NCBI GenBank assembly: GCA_002633005.1
Contig: NMRA01000018.1
Location: 1,649,290-1,713,289, forward strand
Length of the DNA: 64,000 bases
Reading direction: 5' to 3'
From: Phoronis australis
Taxonomy: Eukaryota; Phoronida; Phoronidae
Both the position numbers and the translations under genes were made by a program. Positions 12,723-25,639 of the stretch are shown here, in pieces. Below the pieces are notes generated by a model that worked only from the letters and a program-made list of their open reading frames with translations, was not told the origin of the DNA and searched no databases. Position 1 is the stretch's first letter, and every line of letters begins with the position of its first letter.

Positions 12723-13030
12723 GAAGAGGGTCCTTTATTCTTCTAATAGTGTTAATGTATTTCGCTTCGTAAGAGTTCTTGAAGTGAGGCCTTTGATAAA
12801 GTGACGTTATTTAAGTTTACGCGCACGGATTTCAGATTTTAAAGCTTTATAAGCAAAAGACACCATTTTGACTTTATTTAAAATATAAACCTTCTCCAAA
12901 CGAAATGTCGACTTCAAGGTTCATAAAACAATATTTATCATTATCAACCATTAACATCTTGTATTTTCTTAATACAACTGAACAACACTAATCCATAGTA
13001 CACGATAATCTTTCTTACGTGCATACATAC

Positions 13031-13719
13031 GCAAAAAGTACCGAGAGTGGAGTAAATGACCGAAGGTCGAGGTCGATACACGGGATAAGATCAAGTGGGA
13101 TATTACATCATGTACACCAATCGAGGAACGTTTTGTATTTATCACATACGCTACGAATTCCTAAGTTTCTTTCATTTATTCGGCAGATTTTTTAAATACT
13201 TCACTCAGACTGTTCACGTGGCGGAACACATCCTACATGTATGTAGTTGAGCGTTAGGTTGCACGTTTCTGTAGTAAAAGAAACCGTTTTAAATGTAACA
13301 ATTTATTACTTGAAAAAAATAAAGATGAAAACAACGGTAACTGTGCATTGAACTTGTAACATCTCCTGAAAATAGTTAAATAACAACAATATTTGGTATG
13401 GTAGTTATCGATGAATCGGCGACTGAGTTGCAGACAATATTTAGCAATTGAAAACTGAGATAGAACTATCATATAATTAACAGTCCTGTTCCGGATGTTA
13501 CGATTGGGATCTGATTGCATGTTGAGTTTTATTTGCACTGCTGCAATTGCATTACTATTTTCGTAAAGTTTGATGATCGAACCTGCTAAGGACGTCGAGT
13601 CGACATTGACCTACCTTTTGAACTTTCCATGTCAGAGGTCACTGCTGAAGTAGTGCGAGAGGTGAATACGAAAAACATTACATGACCGTATTGCATTCGA
13701 CTGATTCAACGCGTATGGG
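13031..13719. mobile_element. Partial copy of the 2966-4206 foldback element (centre plus right arm)
   Basis: It shares the central ACCGAGAGTGG, the arm segments TTTGTATTTATC, CTAAGTTTCTTTCATTT and CACGTGGCGGA, and the terminal ATTCAACGCGTATGGG with the element at 2966-4206. The left arm is missing. This copy confirms the terminal sequence of the family. Confidence 0.75.
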
Positions 13720-14038
13720 ATTAAAGTAGGATGAAACAGTTCTTAAAAAATTATAACTTATAACTATAACTTTAGTACACAAACAATTTGTCCGCCGCAA
13801 ACGAATGACGCATTCCGCGACTTCTTTTGTCATTAAACCTCGTCCGAACAGCCAACAATGAAAACATAATTGTGCTTAGGATCGCAGATTACGAAATGTT
13901 GCTAAGTGATGAATTTTGAATTATGAGACTCGTTCTATGTCTTAAATTGATGAAACCAAAAGAAAGGTCAGCGTGCAAGAATGGTCATGACAAGCTAATA
14001 ATTTTTGTCCACATAACTAGCTCTATCGAAATTTTGGA

Positions 14039-15446
14039 TCACACAATAAAAGACTGTCCAACAAATGATCCGCGGTGTCCAGGTTGCAGGATTGCTGGAG
14101 CACTTCTTTCGGTATCTAGTACACTTTCTTTATCCTCTGGTTTCGCTGGTAACTGTCGTTTGGCATTTGTGTTACGAGAGTTGCTTTGGCTGGGTTGGGA
14201 ATCGGCGTTGTCATTCTGAAACAGGATCGGGTAACGTCACTGCCTTAGCTTCAGGACACAACCGGTACAAAACAACCATATCGGTAGGCAGAGTTGCACG
14301 GGCTTAACTCAGGCTAGAATGTGTTCGATACAATCATTGAATCGTATCTGTTTGTACACAAAAACTTGAAACGTGAGGTTTACGGGAAAAGAATTATTAT
14401 TAATATATCCGAGAAAGTAAGTGACGCTCGCGAGAAAAAACTTTTATTGGTCAATGAGAACGTGAGTGAAGAACATTGTCTACCCTGATTTCATAGAAAA
14501 CTATCATCTTGCAAGCTACAGTGCAGGTTCAATTGAACGTACCAGCATCCTTTCATCAATTTCATCGTACACGTGACCAGGCGCCGACTGACTTGGTTGG
14601 TTACCTTTTGCCGATCTCTGGGCTCCCCTGAAAAATAAAAATCCAGCATCAGTTCTAATTCTCAATTCGATAGGTTTCAATGAGTTATACGAACATACGT
14701 TTTGGCAATAAATGTCAAAGGGTTCAGGTTGGTCTAGTGATCACCTGATATTCGCATATTCTCACCCATAAAATTCAAATCTATCCATTTGATTATTTTC
14801 CGAATCACCCAACTCTGATTCACAGATTGCTTACTTGGAACGTTTTAATCGCCAACAGCCTATACTTGTTATCGCCAGTATCAAAATGGCCACCACTCCT
14901 CCAATTAATCCACCAATCAGAGCAGGGTAATTGAAGTCGTCTTCTGGTGCTTCTTGTTTGCCTGCAAAGCCAGAGAAATAATAAAGACGCAAAACAGAGT
15001 CTTATAGGCCAACAAAATACTCTAATTAAGAATTCATTCGGATTATACAAAGTTGAAAATGGATTGTCAGCAAATAAATTAAGTGACTTTGAAAGTCTGA
15101 TAAGTACCAGTTTTGTTGACGTCTGCTGAACTCCTCGCTGTGGAATAACTGGTTGACAAAGTACCGACTGTCAGCGCTGTAGTTGCAGTTGTTGCTTGCG
15201 GTGAAGCTGTCGCACCAGGGGTATCTCTTGTCATAGTTGTTGAGGACGTTCGGGGACAAACGCACGTAACAAAAAATGGATCCTCGCACCGACCAGTTGA
15301 TGGGTTGTATTCCGTGGCATCCGGACACGGACATTGTGAAACACTCTTTCCATCACAAACAAAAAAGTTCTCACAATTTCTCGTGTCAGTAAGATTTATT
15401 GGCTGTCCCGCTACTGAGCATGGGAAAGATAGAGTTGAGCAGGATG
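14039..15446 (-). CDS. Type I membrane protein with CBM14 chitin-binding domain, last four exons (5' part not found)
   Basis: Exons right to left: 15108-15446, 14835-14961, 14543-14627, 14039-14215; GT/AG borders and phases (1, 2, 0) all agree, and the last ends in TGA. The first visible exon encodes a peritrophin-A/CBM14-like domain (Cys pattern in NCENFFVCDGKSVSQCPCP and FNPS-like EYNPSTGRCEDP), then a Thr/Ser-rich stalk likely O-glycosylated. The second encodes a membrane-spanning helix (YPALIGGLIGGVVAILILAI) followed by basic residues. The third has a cytoplasmic HVYDEIDERM stretch that could be a phosphotyrosine site. The fourth is a polar tail. Inferred role: cell-surface binding of chitin or similar glycans. 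An upstream exon ending in phase 1, with the signal peptide, must lie to the right of 15446, possibly beyond the kinase-like gene. Confidence 0.72.
14835..14961 (-). CDS. Transmembrane-helix exon of the CBM14 membrane protein
   Basis: Acceptor CTTTGCAG, donor CCAA|GTAAGC. About 22 hydrophobic residues with GG pairs are followed by CWRLKRSK, a positive-inside stop-transfer signal, so the N-terminal chitin-binding part is outside the cell. Confidence 0.72.
15108..15446 (-). CDS. CBM14 (peritrophin-A-like) domain and Thr/Ser-rich stalk exon
   Basis: Acceptor TTATTTCAG at 15447-15448; donor ACTG|GTACTT. The domain has the aromatic FFVC and CP.CPD pattern of type-2 chitin-binding domains. About 40 residues rich in Thr, Ser and Ala follow. 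Confidence 0.72.
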
Positions 15447-16134
15447 CTGAAATAATAACAAACGTCGTTCACACATTTGCTTGAATAGATTCTAAAGAGA
15501 ACGTGTTATATCAGAGCAGGAGCATACTCACAAAGATCTCGTGGGGCGTTTTACTCAGTTGTCGTCTGCAATGCAATTTTCCTACCTGTTTAGTAGATAA
15601 GACAACTTGAGGCGATGTGTTACCCATTGAACTAAATGTTTGACCATAGTGTGTTTCAGCAGAATTTGAATTTATTTCCCATGAAGGAGTTGGCGCTTTT
15701 TATGTTTTCTGACATGTTTACCAAGCAAATGACCTCCAACCAGTAACTCCATCTAGCGTTCGTTCTAGGTACCCGCATATTTTACGACTGAATGTCACAG
15801 ATTTCGGATCATTAAGTTCATTCTTTAGCAGTTTCAGTTTTTGAAAACCCATAAATCTCATTTGGTTCCTAGTAAAGTACAAGTTGGTCCACCTTTACTG
15901 TGGCAAGGGGTTTAATTCGAATTTTGATGATTTTAAATTTCAAAAAATCGCTTAACACCGAGAAACTGGGATTTTAAAAAATAACAATGCTGTGACGCTG
16001 TATCGTGTCATCAACACGAGAAGGTTATGTAGCAATGATTTTTTTAATAATAATAAGCAACTTCTGCTGCATAATGTTGCAATTCGGTTACCATTGACAT
16101 TGCAGTGCGCTGGCGTTCAGGCCAATGTGCTAAA

Positions 16135-17352
16135 ATGACCTTACCTCGAGTCTTTGCTACAAATTTGACCCACACAAAGGCTAGGGAGGACGCTATCACT
16201 CGAATTCGTTCGGGAATGTTACCATCTCTTTCATTAAATTCTGCATCAACAGAACAAACAGGTTATGTAAATCGTTGGTGGAACTTAGAAAACGATGTTA
16301 GGAGTGTATTCGGCCTTAAAAATGGCGGTCAAATGAACAACAACCAAGGCTGTTTGCCAAAGATCCACGGTCCGGCGAGTGTCAAAGAACAAAGAATTAC
16401 TAATTCTCTTGCTAGATTACCTGTAAAATTAACCCCATTGAATCTAGGTTCCAAAGTTTTGAGTAAGATGCTTTGTTGTACAAGCGAACAATCTTACAAT
16501 TACCCTCCCCCAACACTGCTTAGCAAAAAAATACGGAATCCATCTCGCGTTCAAACATGGCCGCCAGCTCACCAAGTTGTCAAGGCCTATGAAAAATTTC
16601 GCTACGTCCGCCATAGCGGATCGCCTGTTTTGCTCGGAAACGGGGCATACGGAAGGGTTTATCTCTTGAAAAAGGACAACCATAAGTTTGCGCTGAAAGT
16701 TTTCAAAAAGGGGATTGCCAACATGTCGGATATTGCCGAAGAAGCTGGAAAGTTTATCCGCGCCAACGAATTGAATGTTGGACCGACATTTCTCGGCTTT
16801 TTCCCTCTGAGTTCAGAAAGTAGCCTCTATTCCACATGGGCGCTGTTATTCAAAGGGGTTCAAGGGAAAACGTTGCTTGAATTTTCCAAACAGTTTCTAC
16901 GCTCTGGAAAAGTAAGGAAATCTCAAAGGAGAAAGATACTTGCTATAATGATCGATATCGCTCAACAAGTTGCTTCTTTGAACAGAGTGGGGATACGCGT
17001 TGGTGACCTCTCCATGGCAAACGTTCTGATTTCTGCGAATGGATCGTCTTCCAGGGTACATGTACATTTATTTGACTTTGGCTGCTCCGGTCCTACGAAA
17101 AGAGGTCTCCGATCAAAAGAGGTTGCTTATTCCCAAAATGATGCCTTCAAGGTGTTTCTTTTAATGGACAAGATGAACTTGTATACACAAGCAAACATGT
17201 TCACGGAGGCAAAAAAGCTCATCAAGACGAAGGTTGCCACTTGGTGGGAAATCGTTCAGGCATTGAAACACGAACTTGCCAAACCATGTTGTCGTAAAGG
17301 TAATCGTTGTTCGGAACAGAACAGAAAACGTGACAAAAGTGCCTGTGCATAG
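16135..17352 (+). CDS. Intronless protein-kinase-like gene, 405 aa
   Basis: A single open frame; the ATG at 16135 is preferred over the in-frame GTG at 16105. Residues 1-150 are an unrecognised, low-hydrophobicity N-terminal region. A kinase-like fold follows: Gly-rich loop GNGAYGRV (168-175), ATP-binding Lys in FALKVFKK (K188), a possible helix-C Glu in the IAEEAG stretch, catalytic loop VGDLSMANVLI (D291, N296) and DFG (314-316). The HRD motif reads VGD and the usual catalytic-loop Lys is Ser, but Asp, Asn and DFG are kept, so phosphotransfer is possible. The region after DFG is short, without a clear APE motif, and the C-terminus is Cys/Arg/Lys-rich. There is no signal peptide. The lack of introns contrasts with the neighbouring genes and suggests a retrogene or acquired gene (inference). 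Substrate and pathway are unknown. AATAAA occurs near 17585. Confidence 0.75.
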   Translation: MTLPRVFATNLTHTKAREDAITRIRSGMLPSLSLNSASTEQTGYVNRWWNLENDVRSVFGLKNGGQMNNNQGCLPKIHGPASVKEQRITNSLARLPVKLTPLNLGSKVLSKMLCCTSEQSYNYPPPTLLSKKIRNPSRVQTWPPAHQVVKAYEKFRYVRHSGSPVLLGNGAYGRVYLLKKDNHKFALKVFKKGIANMSDIAEEAGKFIRANELNVGPTFLGFFPLSSESSLYSTWALLFKGVQGKTLLEFSKQFLRSGKVRKSQRRKILAIMIDIAQQVASLNRVGIRVGDLSMANVLISANGSSSRVHVHLFDFGCSGPTKRGLRSKEVAYSQNDAFKVFLLMDKMNLYTQANMFTEAKKLIKTKVATWWEIVQALKHELAKPCCRKGNRCSEQNRKRDKSACA

Positions 17353-20300
17353 ACTCTTGACGTAATTTTGCAGCACGCGGGACATGGCAGCAGCTCCGGA
17401 AAATTGCAACACAAGGGAGTTTTAACATCTTCTGGACAGCCGAAATAACTGTGATTAGAATATATATTTACAAGAAATATCGTCGAAGGAAAAAACACTT
17501 ACTTGACGGACGATGATGATGAAAATATATTTCGTAAACATATATTAAGTATATTTAATAGATGACATCACTGTCGAAAAATCGAATAAACATTACATTT
17601 GGGCAACAGGTTTACCTTCTACCAAAATTATTAAGATTAAATTATGCATATCATATATACATAGAGTTGTACAAAAATGATTGTTCCTAAGTTACGTGAA
17701 TTTCAGAAAATACCAATATTGCTACATTGCCTTTTAGCTAAGTGATAAGCTACTATTCAGAATGTTGGGAAGCTTATTGACGTTATTGGAGAACCAAACA
17801 TCATTCATTTGTATGGATCAAGCTGCCGTGGAACCAGTGAGACAAATAAGACACCATTGACTGTGTTCTTTATATCGTCGGAGGCCTCTAGTGTCCGGAA
17901 GGGACGCGGACATGACGGCAATACACTAAAAATATGAAGACGTGTTAGGGTCCAGCAACAGAATAACCAGGGATAAATACTGGGAATGAACTGCTTGGAG
18001 ACATTAGCTTTGACCGGAGCCATTGCCTTGTGATTTAATTAGATGCCATCGATTTTCGACGCTAACTTTCAGTCGTTTCCGTGGTAGCAACCGTAGTTGA
18101 AATTTAGGGCCTGGCCTTCACCACCTGTTGGTTATGCAGGGGAATGGCCGAGGACATCGGAAGTGGTGCTGATCAAGATCGGTGAATAAGAGCCAAGAGA
18201 GGCACTCTCCCGAGAGTATGTCAGAGCCAGAGGCAATTGCAAGAGTTTGAGTAGACTTTCGAAGCACTTTTAATTAAAAATTTTTAGTGAGACTATTTGT
18301 GGTTTATGGAGCTGAGTTGCGCAAACTGCAGTAGCCCCCAGTTCAAGTTGCAATGATTTATGGAGGCCTCCGATCAACTCAGGTTGTCGCAACGGGTGCG
18401 GTACAGAGCCTTTCGGATGGGTGAGACGATAAGGGGAGTGTGGAAAAAAATAATGAGGCGACCGCTTGCCTCCTGTACGTCACGATACTTTAGACAATTA
18501 CGCTATTACAGGTAAATTGAATGTGAATGGACTAACTTTGATGAAAGACGTTAGTGCCGGGGTTCACAGAATGCTGGGAATGGCTTAATATAAAAACAAG
18601 GAATTGTCATACGACTACACATACGACTAAAATATACTGACATACAGTTTTCAAACGATGTTCACAAGTCGGTGATATTGTAGGCCCAACGTAGGCATTG
18701 CATTAATCATGCTATCATTTTTAAGCTGCATTCCGTCCTGCTTAGCAGTCGAATTAGGCCTTTTACGCTCGTTCAAGAGACATTGGTTACCGCGATGGGA
18801 TTTTCATTCCGTTACCATGCGCCATTCTGAAATCATGCGGCAATTTTAGTGTTGGTCAATCCCAATAAAATGTTTAAGTTCAAAGGTCGTTAATGGTTTC
18901 TATGTTTTGTTGGTAACGGAAATAGAATCATATCATTTTAGGTGGTGGCGAACCATCAGAAATAAAATTAAACTAAAAATTTATACGAAATCCATTTAAT
19001 TGGAGTTGTCCTGAATGAGTATTGTTTGGGCTTGAGTTTCGACGGGACTTATTTGTGTTAAAATCCGTTTCATCAAGTTTTTAACTAAAATGAAGCGGTA
19101 AAAGAATCTATAAAAAAGAAAAAAGCATAAGCTACAGAATCCCAAGAAAACTTAGTACACTAACTAAATCCAATGTACGAGAAAAGGGGTAAATTTTGAT
19201 TGTGAAGTACAGTATAGGAAGGTTGTTATCGCAATGAAACGTTTCAAACATAGCAGGCAACATACGTGTTGCGGGCGACAATTTTTGAGCAATGAACACC
19301 AATATAACCTGATGTCGACAACTACAATTTGTATACGCTGGGTTTTGTAAATAAATACGAGTACAGCCACTGGAATCGCTATTGCATTATAACCAGGCTC
19401 TCATTCAGTCCCTTGCATAAATTCACAAGTACGACCGATCTCAGAGAAGTCAGCAAATATTTCTCCCGCGACGACAAAAACAGTACATGGTACGCCAACT
19501 GTAATCTCCGATTCTGGTCGGGGCATTGTCACTTCTAGAGACAAGTCTTAGAGAAGAATCTAGTGACACAGAATTAAGTTCTGCGTCTCATGAAAATGCT
19601 GTATGCGTTTCGTTTTTAACTTGGCGCTTGTTATTTGAATCACAAATGTCTATCCCAAGAATGAAAATTGTACATATTCTGTTTTTTGAGGTTCATAGAT
19701 ATATGCACGAGCTTTTTCAGGCTTAAAGAGTTAGCAATGTTTCCAACAAAAGCGTTCTACATAAGAAGTTTTCTGCAAATAATTTTGTGTGCATCATTTG
19801 GTTTATTTCATTTTGCTTTATTTCATTGTGTGTTATAATATTAGACCGGTGGCCATGCATGTACAAGGCACTGTTTATTGAAAACGCTGCTGTGTCAAGT
19901 TGACCGGTGACTAATTTTTCAATTTCTCCTTTTTATGGAAGAAGGGAAATAAAATACATAAAACAAGCTACTGCACATTTCTCAGGCTCACCCTTATTCT
20001 GCGCGAGGCCAGCATTGGTTCACTTTTGAGCAGGTGTTAGTTGGGCGGTAGGCAACACGTAGCCCCTCGGTTGGCCCGTTAGGGGCTACAATACTTCCCA
20101 TCGATTTCTGTACGCATTTCGTTCCATGTATTTTAAACGGGCGATAGGCCAAATCCGGCCACCGATTTTGAGTTTTCACCTCGTCAAAAATACATTCCAC
20201 ACTTTTAGACTGTCACTTAATTGCCTAGTTGGGCAGCAGCATTTTTTGTTTTGTACTCTCACTTGCTGTCCTTCGAATCATGAGCAGCGCACCATAGGGG

Positions 20301-23300
20301 GCTGGAGGGCTATAGCCCCCACTTATTTCAGGGATGAGCCGCTCATGGCCTATGGGCGGTGCGCCACAAGGGACAGGGGCTATAGTCCCCCTACTTTTTT
20401 CAGTGCTGCGCCGCCCATGCGATTCCTGCGTTCGCAGACAGATTATGGTAGTGTTACAAGAAGCAAGACATCGATATTTTGCTGTGTGGAGAACAACACC
20501 TTCGCGGTGACCGGTGGATGCGGTGTGAATTTGATAACTTGGGATGACGAAAGGGGGGTTAATATGGCTATTGCGAATGTGTTGTGATACAGTCCATGGA
20601 ACTGGCGGAAATCGAAGTTGAGCAGAGGCGACTCTCTTTGAAATTAAACCTAAAATTCAGAATTTTTGCAACTGCTGAACGTTGAAGAACTTACCGACAA
20701 ATCTATGGTCTAGCATTGCTTTGAATTCTAGCGCGATTACACTGGCGGTTTTATACAGCAGGCAACAAATATGCAATATTGTGTATATTTAGATGGTTCT
20801 CGGCAAGCCTAATGTTGACTCGCTTGTTTAGCTAAACATTGTAATCTGCCATAAAGATAAACTGGAGCGAGATAACTGCGACGTGAATAATAAGTCTTAT
20901 CATAGACACGATAAAGGCAGGTGATGGTCGGTCAACAGGGACAAACTTCCGCACCAGCGCCTCTTCAGAGAAAAAGAATACGTTAACTCATTTTGATGAA
21001 AACCACGTACATGTTGACAATGGCCAAATAAAAATGACCCACTGTTCAATTTGTGTTTCATTTTAAGTCGACATTATGTTTCAAAAAGCAAAATAAAGCA
21101 TTTTTGAACTTGTTTGGAATGGTTCATGCACTATAGATGAACACGGATGGCAGAGTTATACAGAATTGTAATTTAAAACTGTTTTGGCAAGACAAACCCA
21201 GTTACACTGTTGTGGGGCAGGCATGACTTTGACTTTCATACTGGGTTACAAATAGCAACACCAGTCTTTCATTGGCCACAGTCGATATCACCGAAAACAA
21301 CATTTCCATAAACTCCTTCAATCACAACGCAATCCATGTTTAAAACGTACCATAATACAAGAAATACAAAAAAGCAGTAAAAGCCATCAACCGGTGCCTA
21401 ACAAGCTGAGGATTCATAATTTGAAAACTTGAATGAAACGTCTTAATTTTGTCGCTGTTTTTTATGACAAACAGGGCCTTTTTAGGGACCCAAATTATCC
21501 AAAAATCACAAAATTTCATTGTATTCTGACAAGACTATTTACAAGGGCATATTTTCGTATAAATCAACTAAAACCGTAAAAACTAAATAATCTTTCATGA
21601 CATTAAGATAAACAATGTTTCTTCTTTTCGTTGAAACTGACATTCACGGATCCCGTAAGTCTCTTAATTCGCGACTGAACAACACGGACAGATAATAGAA
21701 TTAACAAAGAATACACATATGTATTAAACAACACAAAGTAAGACATGTTTGTCCAAATTTAACCTTATAACCAATGCATATTACTGCCAGGTTAACTGAA
21801 TATTACGTTCGAAAAATCATCCATAAATTTAATCGTTTAGTGTATACACGACGGCAAAAGGTAAATAGCAAAAATTATTTTGTAAATGATAATTTTTGCA
21901 CAGTAACAAGTATTGTCGAATGTTTCATCCTTTTCCAAACTTTTTAGAGTGAACTGATTTGATTTTAAATGATGAAATGTAAACGTGTGTAAACAATCAA
22001 TGTTTAAATAGCGTATTTAACTGTAAATCTTCTTACTAATTCTTGCTACCCTCTATAATGTTTATATTTGAAGTTCAAACGGAATTAGGTTCGACACTTA
22101 AAACACGTCACTCGCTCGTACATGTGTAGAACATAAAGTTCTTTTCCGACTTATTCCAATTAAATAACAACAAAATTTACTTACTATCGTATCTGTCTGT
22201 GTGAGTTTTCGCCTTGTATAACAATCTGCATTTGTTCAGTCGAGGTGGTCGCAGGTTTTGTTGAGCAAGCAAAAAATGTTCATTCAAAACCATGAAGGTA
22301 AAAACAGCAAAGAAATATGTCCTTGTATGTCCTGTGGTCATCTTGAGTTCGTCAGGTATGAATTATATGACGGTACATTATTGTTTTAATACCTTGTCGG
22401 TAATGTCTTAGTAATCTTTGATAAGCAATTTAAATATTGTTTAATTGGCAGTTAACTCCGGTCCGAGGACTAGATAAGGCAAGTTAATACGCCCGATGAC
22501 ACAACGTCTGTTCACCGCGGGTTTCGGTAATGCGGATGCAAAAAGAGACGCTTTACACAAAGATTGGGATTTCTGTAAACGTTTCCAAAGACTTTCTTTG
22601 CGATTCAAGAGTTGGTGTAGATTTTATACGAAACAATGCAATCAAAATTGATCTAAAGCGACTTTGAAAAAAATTCAAAAGATTGTAAAAAATTTAAATG
22701 GCAGTTAACACTTGCACAGTTCTTGAAAAGTCGAGGATTTGAATTTCTTTTTTAATATGAAAACTGAGTTCTTTCGAGAAACTGCATTATAAGTAGACTC
22801 ATGCGTTGTTGCCTGACACCACCCCGCTACCGATCATGACAGAACCACCCCACGAAAAGTACATATTGCACACGAAAGATAACCGCTCGTTATCAGCATG
22901 ACTGTAAGTTCGTATACACACTAACAATGCTAAAATTTCCTGTTTTGGGCTAACGCGTAGATCCAAGAAACCCTAACGCCCGGATTCCATCGGTCTTACG
23001 TCCTTTTTTACGTAAGTGCCAGCGTCGTTTTACTCATCTCCACATTATAAGTGCCATGACGCAGTGTAAACTCAAAGAAAGTGTCCTTTAACTGTTAAAT
23101 GACATCGCTCCTTTAAACGGCCGTGTCAGTTGTCGTTTGCTCTTAACCTGATAAAAGCACTCTAAGCGGGAAAGTAAATCGTCACGCTCATTTTTTCTCA
23201 CAATTTCAAAGAAGTGGGAAATACGTATTGATTTGAGCTACACTTCCTTCCACTTACTACTTAAGTGTCACTCAAGAAATATGCTAATTAAGGGTCTTCG

Positions 23301-24522
23301 ACAGTCTGCCAAAAGCTGTAAAGCAGTTGTTGTTCTACGGCATTGACTCACTGAGAAAACGTTTGAATGTGCTATTTATTTCAAACAATAGATTTTTTAG
23401 TTTGAAAAATGTCGACTTTACGTTGAATTTATATTATTTCTACGTTTGATGTAATACCGCGCCATGACACAGACCCAAGGGTAGAAGACACAAGATTGAG
23501 TGTAACCGAATTCAAGCCGTAATTCGGAATTTTTTGAAGGAGAAATTTTTTGTTTCAGATTAGTTCCACCAACTAAGCTTATTTCACAACCCCATCAACA
23601 CAACATAATTGCCATGTAGTGAAATGTAGGGGGTTAACACTTTGCTCAAGGTCCTAGTAATTTTCAAAACAAGGTATGATCAGCTTATCATGCCTGGTAT
23701 ATTACACGCCCAGCATAAAAGAGCCACAAAGTTGTGCTCAGATTTTCTAAACTGAGTAGTTGGTTTCTGCTGAGGCAAATATATTTACAATGGCTCCCTC
23801 TGTTGGCTATAGCTCTCCACCGCTGTTTTTAATTCAAATGTTTTTTGAAACGTCAGAACACGATTTTAAACTGATTTCTAGAAATTGTGATCACACCTCA
23901 GAGCCACCAAGGTGCAAATAAAATTTGAACGCGCTCCGACTAAACTTTTCTATAAGTATGTGATCACGCTAAGTCACGTGTTTGACGTATGGTCTTGAAT
24001 GATTTACCCAACGAATTCTAAAAACATGTCGAAATGACCTTGTATTTCATCACCAAGGTTTCAGTTATGTTAGCTCTGAACTCCTCTTAGGTTTCCGTTA
24101 CTCTCAATTCGATACCTTGTGGTGTCTTGTATACATTTTTATATGATCATTTTAACCAGACATCCCACTCCATGTTAGTCCTTTTCATATGTTTATAGCT
24201 ACTGTTACTCCATTTTACACATTCTACTTTTGTCTGACTCGCTCGCTCTCCTTCGGGTTGGCGCATCCTTCTGTTGCGGTCTGTGGCAGATTTCCGCCCA
24301 CCTTTACAGCTCAACATATCATATACATGTATTTTTTGTATTCTGTAGTAGTTTAGTTTGTCATAATATATATGACCTTTTGTCTCATCCTCATGTGTTG
24401 TTTCACTGTAAACTAGCTTTGGTATCGCTTCGCAATTAGCGCATATAAAACCAGTTATTAGCGGCTCCGCGCTCGATTACCCAGGTAGTCAAATATGCGC
24501 TTTTTGGTGCTTATCTCGCACC
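17353..24522. other. Long stretch with no gene recognised
   Basis: No reading frame with family resemblance on either strand. The only items are the small repeats at 20285-20420 and a possible signal-peptide exon at 22292-22355 that I could not extend. Confidence 0.5.
20285..20420. repeat. Two tandem copies of the CTATAGCCCCC repeat
   Basis: Two units of about 75 bp, each with a GGGCTATAGCCCCC or GGGGCTATAGTCCCCC core and a GCCGCTCATG or GCCGCCCATG end; related to 10967-11036. Confidence 0.6.
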
Positions 24523-24695
24523 TTAGTAAAGAGTGAAGATTTGGCTTTTCACCACCAGTACACGTTATAAAGAGTGACGCGTTGGTTTTAAACCACCAGT
24601 ACACGTTGGGAAGAGTGGCGCTTTAAATTTACACAACCAGTACACGTTGTAAACAGTGACGCTTTGGATTTACACCAACATTACACGTTTTAAGA
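24523..24695. repeat. About 47-bp tandem repeat, four units
   Basis: Unit of the form AAAGAGTGRCGCTTTGG..TTTACACCACCAGTACACGTT. The same unit occurs at 28490-28665 in the same orientation, on the other side of the assembly gap and duplicate. Confidence 0.75.
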
Positions 24696-24878
24696 GGCAG
24701 TCCATATAAAAACCAATAGATTTTCAAAAATCAGTCTATACGTCAAAATTTAAAACAACTTCATTTTTTGTACATGGGTAGGTATCCTAACAAAAACCCA
24801 AATGCCAAATTTTGCGCACTCAATGACCCCTAATTTCGCCGCTGGAGCATGATAACACAAATTGGCACAATTGGGCAT

Positions 24879-25143
24879 NNNNNNNNNNNNNNNNNNNNNN
24901 NNNNNNNNNNNNNNNNNNNNNNNNNNNNNNNNNNNNNNNNNNNNNNNNNNNNNNNNNNNNNNNNNNNNNNNNNNNNNNNNNNNNNNNNNNNNNNNNNNNN
25001 NNNNNNNNNNNNNNNNNNNNNNNNNNNNNNNNNNNNNNNNNNNNNNNNNNNNNNNNNNNNNNNNNNNNNNNNNNNNNNNNNNNNNNNNNNNNNNNNNNNN
25101 NNNNNNNNNNNNNNNNNNNNNNNNNNNNNNNNNNNNNNNNNNN
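24879..25143. other. Assembly gap (run of N)
   Basis: 265 unknown bases. The sequence resumes exactly at the start of the first copy of the 3.1-kb duplicate. Confidence 0.98.
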
Positions 25144-25639
25144 CAGAAGGCTGGTACGTAGCAGCTTTTATAAACAACTAAAACACAAGTACTCTTGTTT
25201 CATCATCAATTGATGAAACAACTCATCCCATAACTACATTATATGTATTCATTAGGTATTATACAAATTTTAACCTTTTACACTGCATGAAGTTGCACAC
25301 CTTCCTCAACAATTATTTTACACCCAACAACAGTTAGACCAGAGTCAAATCAAACCAGTAACACTTAAAAATTTACAAAGCTTGAAAAAAATTCACACAA
25401 CTCTGTACACTGGGTTTACAGCGATGGTCAAATCGAACAGTTAAATGGTAGTTTGCTGGCCTGGGCAGGAGCAAATATTGGTGAACAAAACTTGTTCCCA
25501 CCATAACTTATTAGAAAGCTATTTAAATGGCACCGTCAGCCTTAAGAAATACTTAAAAATGGCAAATTAGGCATAACAAGAGCAATGTAGAGCATTGAAA
25601 TGTGGCCATGACTGCATCTCAAACTAAGGATGTTTATTA

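Noticed and set aside
16105-16134. Upstream GTG start of the kinase-like gene
   Set aside because: Animal genes start at ATG; the first in-frame ATG is at 16135. A splice acceptor-like sequence just before 16106 could still make this part of an exon, but there is no upstream exon to support it.
19994-20587. Overlapping frames around the CTATAGCCCCC repeats
   Set aside because: Sequence is a dispersed repeat; the reading frame carries no recognisable motif.
22292-22355. Possible signal-peptide first exon (ATG AAG.. hydrophobic stretch, then CAG|GTATGA)
   Set aside because: No downstream exon in matching phase could be found, so one short exon is not enough.
24830-25181. Open frames of 99-115 codons across the gap
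   Set aside because: They consist of N and have no sequence content.
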